From an uncultured Alistipes sp. (GTDB lineage Bacteria > Bacteroidota > Bacteroidia > Bacteroidales > UBA932): a DNA stretch of 29,444 nucleotides. Position numbers and translations under genes: made by a program. Within the stretch, counting starts at the first letter, position 1; the number at the start of each line of letters is the position of its first letter. Shown piece after piece: positions 1-7,182 of the stretch. Below the pieces are notes generated by a model that saw only the letters and a list, made by a program, of their open reading frames with translations, did no database searches and was not told the origin of the DNA. The stretch covers positions 1 through 29,444 of the forward strand of contig UQUN01000030.1 of assembly GCA_900544175.1 (NCBI GenBank), given 5' to 3'.

Positions 1-19
1 AATCTGTAGACTTTTTTTA

Positions 20-1840
20 TTATTCTATCTCAGACACACTTTTTGAAACAGTATCATATGTGGACATATATGCATTATGCCCGGCTACAATAAGGTCCTG
101 TATGGCATCTTCATCAGTGTAGCTGCCGGCATCTGTCAGGTCCCCGTCAAGTACTGCGTACAGGTAGTCGGCGGCAGAGGAATTCTCATAAGCCGTGAGT
201 CTGACGAATGCGTGTCCTGCTGCTTTTGAGTAATCAGGAAATGCAGCGGCAATGTCATCGCCATTGTAATACTTGTCGTAGCGGATCTCCACGTAGGCTT
301 CTGAGACAATCGCCTCTGGAGTAGTGAATGGATCTCCGAATCTGATTTCTGAGGCAGGTGTCCCATCTTCATTCACTCCGAAATAATATGGGACATACTC
401 TGTCTCCGGGGACAATCCTGTATAGTTATAGTTGTCATCCCCTATGCTCGATCTTTCAAGTAATGTGTTTAAGTCTATCGAGTTGAGGATTTCATCTGAC
501 GAGGTTCCGCTTTCGGTGATGCTCCACCAGTATCGTATGGTCTTGTCATTCGGAACAGCGTTTACAGTGACTGTTCTGGATGTAAGGCCGGATATCGAGA
601 ATGTTACATCTATTTGCGTAGGGTCGCCTGTGGACGCAGACATCACGATTGTGTATGACGGTATCCCTGATATGGTGCAGTTTCCGTCTACGGGAACTCC
701 GTATATTATATACTCAGTATCAGGTAACAGGTTCTGATAGGTTTTTGTGAATATGCCTCTTGAGCACATCATTTCAAGTACTTGCTCTGCCGGGAGACCC
801 ATAGACAGATACATGTCTGCCAAAGCTGAGACATATGTGTGGAGCTGCTCTTCATAAGTGTCTCCGTAAGATACGATGGATTGTGTGCGTATCATGTCTG
901 TAAAATAATAGGTCTCATTGTCGGAAGGAGTGACGGTTACGTCGGCTGTCAATCCGTTTAAGGAGACTTCGAACTGGAAGCCGGTTCCTGTTGCGACAGA
1001 TATGTCCGCCTGCAGGCTGTATCCGTTTTCCGATGTGAGAATCAGGGATATGGTTCCGTAAGTTTCTGCAAAGATGTTTTCTGCAACCGGAGCTGTTATG
1101 GCAAGAATTCCATTGTCAAGGCTGGCTTTCCATCCGTCCGGCTTGATTATGGTGACAGTCTTGTATCCGCTCATTTGGCATTCGATTTCCTTTCCCTCCC
1201 CGTTCCTGAACCAAATGGTGCCTTCAGCATCAATGATGCATTTAAGTTCACTTGTCTTTGGAAGTGTGAGTACTGTGCCGTCGGATAGTGTGATATGTAT
1301 GGACATCCCATCTTCTGTAATATCCTTTATTAAGGCGGAACTGTCCCCGGATGCGCTCACTCCTGTGTCTTCCCATGTCTTGCCTCCGTCTGTTGATATC
1401 TCCCAGTGTTCATTGTCTTCGTTGATCCTGATCATGGGGGCAGTTCCCGTTACCGGTATTCTTTCTCCATTCTCGTCAAGGATGAATTCTTTTGTCCCGT
1501 CAGGATAGGTATATCCCCACCAGTATGCCCCATCTTCCTCTATTACTGATATCTTTGGCGGAGTCAGTCCGTCCTCTCCATTATGGATGGTGATTGAAGT
1601 GCCGTCTGAGAAATAGATGGTGTACCCGGATTCGTCATTTGTGATGCTGTCTACGGTTACATCATCCTGAAGCTTTTCAATGATGTCTTGAATGCTTTCT
1701 AAGTCTGAACGGACTTGTCCGCAGTAGTCTTCCAGAAGTCTGAGCCTTTCTTCAAGTTCATCGATAGATTTCCTTAACTCATCATAACTGCATGAGAACA
1801 GTGATAGTAAAAAAGTCGCGCATAAAACAAAATACTTCAT
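20..1840 (-). CDS. DUF4988-type coiled-coil surface lipoprotein with Fn3-like repeats
   Basis: Predicted lipoprotein of about 606 residues. I start it at 1840 (MKYFVLCATFLLSLFSC) rather than the upstream ATG at 1900, because this start gives a classic signal peptide and lipobox with the lipidated Cys at residue 17. The next ~45 residues form a charged coiled coil (repeated ELEERL-like heptads), followed by Asp/Gly-rich beta repeats (FSDGTSITI, LSDGTVLTL, ISTDGGKTW). This resembles the DUF4988 module found at the N terminus of many Bacteroidales surface lipoproteins. A BACON/Fn3-like region and two Fn3-like repeats follow (LPDTEYIIYGV, LSPETEYVPYYF). No catalytic domain is visible. The last ~75 residues look like a third repeat ending early, so truncation is possible, but the window stops 19 bases beyond the stop codon. 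Probable outer-surface glycan or ligand-binding role (inference). It follows the TPR/AraC regulator by 80 bp on the same strand. Confidence 0.75.
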   Translation of the reverse strand: MKYFVLCATFLLSLFSCSYDELRKSIDELEERLRLLEDYCGQVRSDLESIQDIIEKLQDDVTVDSITNDESGYTIYFSDGTSITIHNGEDGLTPPKISVIEEDGAYWWGYTYPDGTKEFILDENGERIPVTGTAPMIRINEDNEHWEISTDGGKTWEDTGVSASGDSSALIKDITEDGMSIHITLSDGTVLTLPKTSELKCIIDAEGTIWFRNGEGKEIECQMSGYKTVTIIKPDGWKASLDNGILAITAPVAENIFAETYGTISLILTSENGYSLQADISVATGTGFQFEVSLNGLTADVTVTPSDNETYYFTDMIRTQSIVSYGDTYEEQLHTYVSALADMYLSMGLPAEQVLEMMCSRGIFTKTYQNLLPDTEYIIYGVPVDGNCTISGIPSYTIVMSASTGDPTQIDVTFSISGLTSRTVTVNAVPNDKTIRYWWSITESGTSSDEILNSIDLNTLLERSSIGDDNYNYTGLSPETEYVPYYFGVNEDGTPASEIRFGDPFTTPEAIVSEAYVEIRYDKYYNGDDIAAAFPDYSKAAGHAFVRLTAYENSSAADYLYAVLDGDLTDAGSYTDEDAIQDLIVAGHNAYMSTYDTVSKSVSEIE

Positions 1841-1920
1841 ATTGATACAGTTTTTAGGGTTTGTCTTGTCAAATTTCAGTATTTGTCTATGATATCTCAA
1901 AAAAACATGCTGCTATAACC

Positions 1921-3585
1921 TCAATTTGCTGTTTCAGGAGCAGTTTTGTGCTCGATTTTCCGGATACTCCTTATCTTTTCTCGGTATACGGACGGAGACA
2001 TTCCAACTTCTTCCTTGAATAATTTTGCGAATGTGCTGAAGGAGCAGAATCCTGAGTCAACGGCAATCGCTTTCACTGGCATGTCGTGTTCCAGGTCTGA
2101 CAGAAGGGTAAGTGCCTCGTGTATTCTGTATCCGTTTACATATTGTCTGAAACTTTTTCCGGTGTTCTTGTTGATGCATTGTGACAGGTATGTTCTGTTG
2201 CTTCCTATTGACGCTGCTGCCTTTTCTATACTTATGCTGCTGTCCTTGTATATCTTGTCTTCCTGCATCAGCTTTTCTATTTTCATGAACAGCACTATGC
2301 TGTCATTGTCATTGACCCGGCCCTTTTTTAAAGTATCATTGTATTTTCTGGCAAGTATTGTGTACATCCTGTCTTTGTATCTGTACATTTTCCATAGAAT
2401 GTATGAGATTATAAGGATTGATATTACGATGATGGACAGGATATATATGGATTTTGTCTTCTCCTGTATTTCGGCCATGTGCCTTGTCTCCTCATTCTTC
2501 AATGTGAGTTCTCTGATGGCGCGTTCTTCTTTAATGTTGAACAGACTGTCAGATGTTGCATGGAATTTCTTGTAATAAAACAGTGCGGAGTCTTGACATC
2601 CCATCATGTCATAGGTGGATGAAAGTGAATGGTAAAGATTGTATGTGAAAACTTTGTTCTCTTTAATCTCAGCGATGTCGAGACCATGTCTTAGTATGTT
2701 GACTGCTTCACTGTACCTTCCTAATGAGCATAGAAAATCACCATAAGACAGGTACAGGTAACTTGAATTTGTGGCTGGGATGTCTTTGTTGATCAGCCTG
2801 AATGCTTTGTCGTATTCATTTTTCGCATCATCTGTTTTCCCGGTTCTTGCGAATATGTCGGCATAAAGATTGTGTATCCCGACCGGATCCATTGTGCGGA
2901 ACGGGTTGTCCGCAGCTTGGTCAAGGAATTTTCTTGATTTTTCAAAGTCATTTTTCAGGTAATACATTTTGGCAAGTCCGTAGGCTCCGATGAAATACAT
3001 TCTGCAGTTTGGGTTGTTCTGGCCTTTTTCGTATAAAGTCCTTGCGTATTTTATGCCGAGGGTGTCTTTTCTTATGAAGTATGCCATCATGAGATTATAT
3101 CCCATGATGCAGGCTTCGTCACCATTTGAGTGCTGGTCTATAAGTTCCATTCCGGATATGAATGTCTCGATGGCCTTTCTGTAGTCCATTCTGTATGTTA
3201 TATAGTATATGCCGAGACTGTTGTATATTATAAAGACTGGCATCCAGTTGAAGTCGTGTTTGCGAGAAATCTTGCTATGGCTTATCTGATACCATAATTC
3301 CAGACCTTTGTTCAGAATTATGCCGGCAGAGTCGTACATGTCCGCAGCCATGTAACTTTGTCCGGCATATGCCATGGCAGCTAGTTTAGGCATTCCTGGT
3401 CTCATGTCATCAGTGAACGAAACTAACTGCCTTGCGAATTTTACTGATCTGTTGAATTGCTGGGTATCTATATAGTATCGGCAGGAGTCAGACAGACGTT
3501 TTATCTCACTAAATCTGTCTTCGGCAGAGCTGATAGTGGAAAAACCAAGAATTACAGCAAGAAAAATAGATGTAAATTTAGGCAT
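1921..3585 (-). CDS. Membrane one-component regulator: periplasmic TPR sensor fused to cytoplasmic AraC-type HTH
   Basis: 554 residues. A signal-like N terminus (residues 1-21) is followed by TPR-like helical repeats to about residue 350. A coiled segment, a transmembrane helix at about 379-400 (YILSIIVISILIISYILWKM) and a C-terminal AraC/XylS double helix-turn-helix at about 450-540 follow. The second HTH carries the family signature (AVDSGFCSFSTFAKLFKEEVGMSP). The layout places the TPR sensor in the periplasm and the DNA-binding domain in the cytoplasm, a regulator type common in Bacteroidetes. The likely target is the adjacent lipoprotein gene 80 bp downstream (inference from position). 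The start at 3585 lies only about a dozen bases after the terminator of the upstream tRNA-Lys, so there is little room for its own promoter. It may be read through from the tRNA promoter. A/T-ending codons are commoner here than in the metabolic genes further on. Confidence 0.88.
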   Translation of the reverse strand: MPKFTSIFLAVILGFSTISSAEDRFSEIKRLSDSCRYYIDTQQFNRSVKFARQLVSFTDDMRPGMPKLAAMAYAGQSYMAADMYDSAGIILNKGLELWYQISHSKISRKHDFNWMPVFIIYNSLGIYYITYRMDYRKAIETFISGMELIDQHSNGDEACIMGYNLMMAYFIRKDTLGIKYARTLYEKGQNNPNCRMYFIGAYGLAKMYYLKNDFEKSRKFLDQAADNPFRTMDPVGIHNLYADIFARTGKTDDAKNEYDKAFRLINKDIPATNSSYLYLSYGDFLCSLGRYSEAVNILRHGLDIAEIKENKVFTYNLYHSLSSTYDMMGCQDSALFYYKKFHATSDSLFNIKEERAIRELTLKNEETRHMAEIQEKTKSIYILSIIVISILIISYILWKMYRYKDRMYTILARKYNDTLKKGRVNDNDSIVLFMKIEKLMQEDKIYKDSSISIEKAAASIGSNRTYLSQCINKNTGKSFRQYVNGYRIHEALTLLSDLEHDMPVKAIAVDSGFCSFSTFAKLFKEEVGMSPSVYREKIRSIRKIEHKTAPETAN

Positions 3586-3596
3586 GCGTTGAAATT

Positions 3597-3628
3597 AAAA
3601 AAACCTCTGATGACATTGTCATCAGAGG
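3597..3628 (-). terminator. Rho-independent terminator of tRNA-Lys
   Basis: A perfect 11-bp stem (CCTCTGATGAC / GTCATCAGAGG) with a 3-nt loop, followed on the minus strand by a run of T. It begins 6 bases after the tRNA 3' end and ends just before the start codon of the TPR/AraC regulator, so it sits in any leader made by read-through. Confidence 0.88.
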
Positions 3629-3633
3629 GTAAG

Positions 3634-3706
3634 TGATCTGCTTGGGGCTCGAACCCAAGACCCCAACATTAAAAGTGTTGTGCTCTACCGACTGAGCTAG
3701 CAGATC
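3634..3706 (-). tRNA. tRNA-Lys (anticodon TTT)
   Basis: A 73-nt cloverleaf on the minus strand. The acceptor stem is GATCTGC/GCAGATC with discriminator A. The D arm contains AGCTCAGTCGGTAGAGC. The anticodon loop reads CTTTTAA, with TTT in the anticodon position. The T arm contains GGTTCGAGCC. CCA is not encoded. Confidence 0.97.
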
Positions 3707-3721
3707 GTTATGTTCGGGCCG

Positions 3722-3752
3722 CAAAATTAATGAAAAAGATTAAATGCGCAAA
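3722..3752 (-). promoter_or_regulatory. Bacteroidetes-type promoter for tRNA-Lys
   Basis: On the minus strand TTTG (3749-3752), exactly 19 bp, then TAATTTTG (3722-3729). This is a full match to the Bacteroidetes -33/-7 consensus, placed about 16 bases upstream of the tRNA 5' end. Confidence 0.75.
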
Positions 3753-3771
3753 AAAATTATGGTCTTTTGCG

Positions 3772-3779
3772 TATTTTTG
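3772..3779 (+). promoter_or_regulatory. -7 box of the 284-aa protein, very close to its ATG
   Basis: TATTTTTG matches the TAnnTTTG consensus and lies 4 bases before the ATG at 3784. Transcription would start at or next to the start codon, giving a leaderless or nearly leaderless mRNA. No good TTTG -33 element is seen at the expected distance. Confidence 0.45.
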
Positions 3780-3783
3780 CACA

Positions 3784-4638
3784 ATGAATGTTTTTCAGCA
3801 AGAGGTTCTGGACTATCTGCGGACCATATCCTGTGATGTGGAGATATGTGACGATAATGAAGTCAGCGTGTTGAGGTGTGCGGAAACAGGTATTTCTGTA
3901 ATAGCCGTGCCGTTGCAGTTCTTCCGGCAAGGGAGGGATGTGGAAGCGCTGGCTGCGGCTTTCAGCGGGCTCAATGACCGTATCTTCCTGTATGAGGACA
4001 GGTGGCTGTCCTGCGGCACTGTCGTCAGGTCAATGCTTAGAGTACGTACTGGCGGCGGGATGAACGTTTTTGCCCGCAATTGTGAGGTCCGTCCGGTAAG
4101 TCATGAGACAGCCGCGGCTTTTCTGGGCCGCAATCATGTCTATGGTCCGGCCAGGGCTGCTGTGAGGCTCGGCCTTTTCAGAGTCAGATCGACTGGCCGG
4201 ACCGAGGCCGGTATGGATATGACTCCCGCGCTGGCCGCAGTAGCGACGTTTTCGGACGGACGTGTTATGGAGGACGGGCGCATCTCGTACGAGTGGGTCC
4301 GGTACGCCTCATGCATGGGGGTCAGGGTTTTGGGGGGTATGGGAAGGTTGCTGGACGCGTTCGTGTCGATGAAAGGTCAGGATGCTCCATTTGATGTGAT
4401 GTCGTATTGTGATTTGGAATGGTATGACGGCAGGTCATACAGGAGGCTCGGATTTGAGGATAGCGGATACAGGTCTCCTGTGGAGTTCGTGTATCTCCCC
4501 ATGGACGGCATTCGTATACATGCACATAAGTTGTCGAGTGACCGAAGGTACCGTGGACTTGACGTAAGCGAAGGTGTGACTTTATACAATATGGGCAGCC
4601 AGCGGTTCGTCCGTCATTGTGTTGGTGACTGTCAGTGA
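3784..4638 (+). CDS. Uncharacterised protein resembling phage Hef-like/Mom-like (GNAT-related) proteins
   Basis: 284 residues from ATG 3784. An in-frame ATG at 3730 would add 18 residues but lies in the divergent tRNA promoter region, so I prefer the inner start. I cannot assign a function. By memory of the family pattern, residues 68-86 (IFLYEDRW...VVRSMLR) resemble the last part of a Vsr/Hef-like nuclease domain. Residues 97-240 resemble the domain shared by phage homing-endonuclease-like proteins and Mom-type acetyltransferases: ARNCEVRPV, then FLGRNHVYG, RYAS...RVLGGMGRLLDAFV, VMSYCDLEWYDGRSYRRLGF and a final Tyr-rich strand. There is no complete nuclease active site. The last 57 bases overlap the convergent clpC gene. 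It is flanked by tRNA-Lys, a common landing site for mobile DNA, but no integrase or repeat is seen. Confidence 0.6.
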   Translation: MNVFQQEVLDYLRTISCDVEICDDNEVSVLRCAETGISVIAVPLQFFRQGRDVEALAAAFSGLNDRIFLYEDRWLSCGTVVRSMLRVRTGGGMNVFARNCEVRPVSHETAAAFLGRNHVYGPARAAVRLGLFRVRSTGRTEAGMDMTPALAAVATFSDGRVMEDGRISYEWVRYASCMGVRVLGGMGRLLDAFVSMKGQDAPFDVMSYCDLEWYDGRSYRRLGFEDSGYRSPVEFVYLPMDGIRIHAHKLSSDRRYRGLDVSEGVTLYNMGSQRFVRHCVGDCQ

Positions 4639-7068
4639 GTCCATGTTCTTTGCGGTGTCCACTCTGAGTCTTTGCCCTGGTTTCATGCCTGAGAGAATGG
4701 CCTCTGCGAGGCATCCCTCCAGATAACGCCGGATGACTCTTTTGAGCGGACGTGCTCCGAATGCCGGATCAAATCCTTTGTCGCACAGGAAATCTTTCGC
4801 GTTCTGCGTGAGGTACAGGCTGTAGCCTGCGCTCTGTATCCTTTTCCGCACATCCGACAGCTCCAAGTCCAGTATGGCATGCATATTCTTGCGTGTCAGG
4901 CTGTTGAAATATACTGTCTCATCGAGTCTGTTGAGGAACTCTGGAGAAAAGGTACGGTTCAGGGCCTTGTTGATCAGGCTGTTGTGTTTTTCGGAAGAGT
5001 TGTGCGGCATCGTTCCGAATCCTATACCGTATCCGAAGTCCTTTATGTCACGGCTGCCGAGGTTGGATGTCAGGATGATGACCGTGTTCCGGAAGTCCAC
5101 CAGACGACCGTTGCTGTCCGTTAGCCTTCCTTCGTCAAGTATCTGTAGCAGCAGATTGAATATGTCAGGGTGGGCTTTCTCTATCTCATCGAACAGTATT
5201 ACGGAGTACGGCTTCTGTCTGACCCTCTCGCTCAGCTGTCCTCCTTCGTCATAGCCGACGTATCCCGGAGGGGCACCGGTAAGTCTGGTGAGGGATATTT
5301 TCTCCATATACTCGCTCATGTCTATACGTATGATTGCATCCTTGGAATCGAACAGCTGCTCTGCGATGATCTTGGCTGTATGGGTCTTGCCGACACCTGT
5401 CGGGCCGAGGAAGAGGAATGTGCCTATCGGCCTGTCCGGAGCTTTCAGTCCTGTCCTGCTTAGCGATATGGCACGGACTATCTTGTCAACGGCTTCCGGC
5501 TGGCCTATTATCCTTGTCTCAAGAGTCTCTCTGAGAGAACGTATCCGTGCGGTCTCGGTCGCTGACATTCTTTCGACAGGGATACCGGTTGTCCTGGATA
5601 CAGTGGACAGTACGTCATCGACCGTGACTGTCCTGGGATGCTCTGCGGCTTTCTGCATCATCTGCATGGCGGTTTTCTCGATCTCGTCTTCCTGAAGTCT
5701 TTCCATCTTCATCAGCCTGGCGCCCTGTACGAAGTTGTCGGCTTCCAGGAATGACCGTTTCCCGTTACGGATATCCAGGAGTTTCTTCTCCATTTTCCGC
5801 AGCTTCAGCGGCGGCATGTTGCAGGAGACATGGACAGCCGCCCCTGTCTCGTCCATGAGATCCACTGCCTTGTCAGGCTGGTTGCGGTCTATGATATACC
5901 GGCTGGAGAGGGAAACGCAGGCTTCTATGGCCTCTTTGGTGAATACGACATTATGGTGGGTCTCGTAATTACGTTTCAGGCTTTCCAGTATCTTGACGGT
6001 GATTTCATCTGAAGGCGGATCGACCGTCACTTTCTGGAACCGCCTGGCAAGGGCCCCGTCTTTCTCTATGATTTTCCTGTATTCGTCAGAAGTGGTGGTG
6101 CCTATGCATTGGAATTCGCCTCTGGACAATGCCGGCTTCATGATGGATGCGGCGTCCATGGCTCCGCCGGAGCCTCCGGTCCCTACGATGTTGTGTATTT
6201 CGTCTATAAACAGTATTATGTCAGGGTCATTGAAGGCGGCATCGAGGATTTTCTTCAGTCGTTCCTCGAAATCGCCTCTGTACTTGGTGCCTGCCACAAC
6301 CGCTCCCATGTCGAGTGATATGATCCGTTTTCCCATCAGGTCGAAAGGGACTGCTCTGTCCGCTATGCGCATGGCTATACCTTCCACTATTGATGTCTTT
6401 CCGACTCCCGGCTCGCCCACTATCATGGGGCTGTTCTTTTTTCTTCTGCACATTATCTCTATGGCCCGGTCTATCTCTTTCTCTCTGCCTGTTACGGGAT
6501 CCAGAAGTCCTTCTTCGGCAATTCTTGTCAGGTCAATTCCGAATCTGCCAAGTACTTCCTCCGGTGACTCGGACTGTTGTTCAGGACGGATTTCCGTCTC
6601 CAGGCCTGATTCGTCTGCATCAGGCTCACTGTATCCCATGTCGTTTTTGAGATATTCGTATTTCTGATTGAAGTTAAGGCCGAGATGAGTGATGATGCCG
6701 GCTGCAGTAGAGCTGTCTTCTTTCAGGATTATACTGAGAAACACCATAGTGTCCGGTAACTGTCCTGCCTTTGGAGTCTGCAGGATGGAAGTGGCTTCTC
6801 CTGTGACACGCATCAGCTCAGGTCCTGGTCCGATATTGTCTATATTGTTATAAGGTATGGCATAGCCGCGGTCCACTGCTTCCATAATCATGCTCCTGAG
6901 CTGGATTGTGGATATACCGTTGTCGGTCAGGAATCGGCATGCCTCGTTGTTTCCCTGGCGGATGACTCCGAGCATGAAATGCTCTATTGTGATGGTCATC
7001 CATCCGGTCTTCGCAGCCTCTTCTTTGGCGTATTGGAATATCTTGTTTATTTTATCGAGTTCGCGCAT
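4582..7068 (-). CDS. clpC: ClpC-like AAA+ ATP-dependent unfoldase (Clp protease ATP-binding subunit)
   Basis: 828 residues, within the usual ClpC range. Order: Clp N domain (about 1-145), then AAA+ domain 1 with Walker A GEPGVGKT (218-225), Walker B LFIDE (286-290) and Arg finger region ALARRF. A short linker (about 420-475) is too small for the long ClpB middle domain. AAA+ domain 2 has Walker A GPTGVGKT (555-562), Walker B ILFDE (624-628) and sensor TSNLG (667-671), and a D2 small domain closes the protein. The tripeptide IGF at 682-684 sits where ClpA/ClpC/ClpX carry the loop that docks on ClpP, so this is a protease partner rather than a disaggregase. It should unfold substrates for ClpP in the cytoplasm; clpP is not in this window. 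Its start faces gyrA divergently and its 3' end overlaps the gene at 3784 by 57 bp. Confidence 0.92.
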   Translation of the reverse strand: MRELDKINKIFQYAKEEAAKTGWMTITIEHFMLGVIRQGNNEACRFLTDNGISTIQLRSMIMEAVDRGYAIPYNNIDNIGPGPELMRVTGEATSILQTPKAGQLPDTMVFLSIILKEDSSTAAGIITHLGLNFNQKYEYLKNDMGYSEPDADESGLETEIRPEQQSESPEEVLGRFGIDLTRIAEEGLLDPVTGREKEIDRAIEIMCRRKKNSPMIVGEPGVGKTSIVEGIAMRIADRAVPFDLMGKRIISLDMGAVVAGTKYRGDFEERLKKILDAAFNDPDIILFIDEIHNIVGTGGSGGAMDAASIMKPALSRGEFQCIGTTTSDEYRKIIEKDGALARRFQKVTVDPPSDEITVKILESLKRNYETHHNVVFTKEAIEACVSLSSRYIIDRNQPDKAVDLMDETGAAVHVSCNMPPLKLRKMEKKLLDIRNGKRSFLEADNFVQGARLMKMERLQEDEIEKTAMQMMQKAAEHPRTVTVDDVLSTVSRTTGIPVERMSATETARIRSLRETLETRIIGQPEAVDKIVRAISLSRTGLKAPDRPIGTFLFLGPTGVGKTHTAKIIAEQLFDSKDAIIRIDMSEYMEKISLTRLTGAPPGYVGYDEGGQLSERVRQKPYSVILFDEIEKAHPDIFNLLLQILDEGRLTDSNGRLVDFRNTVIILTSNLGSRDIKDFGYGIGFGTMPHNSSEKHNSLINKALNRTFSPEFLNRLDETVYFNSLTRKNMHAILDLELSDVRKRIQSAGYSLYLTQNAKDFLCDKGFDPAFGARPLKRVIRRYLEGCLAEAILSGMKPGQRLRVDTAKNMDSLTVTNTMTDEPLAAHIV

Positions 7069-7182
7069 AAGTCATTGCAGTTTGACGGCCCTAAAATAAT
7101 CATTATTTGGATACTGTCATCGCTTGCAGATACAAAATATTTGAGTATTTTAGCATTTTATTTTGGAGAAAAAAGTGAAAAG

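Noticed and set aside
6979..7182. In-frame N-terminal extension of gyrA to an ATG at 6979.
   Set aside because: It would run through the divergent clpC start and its intergenic region. GyrA families begin at the MENEEV start at 7183.
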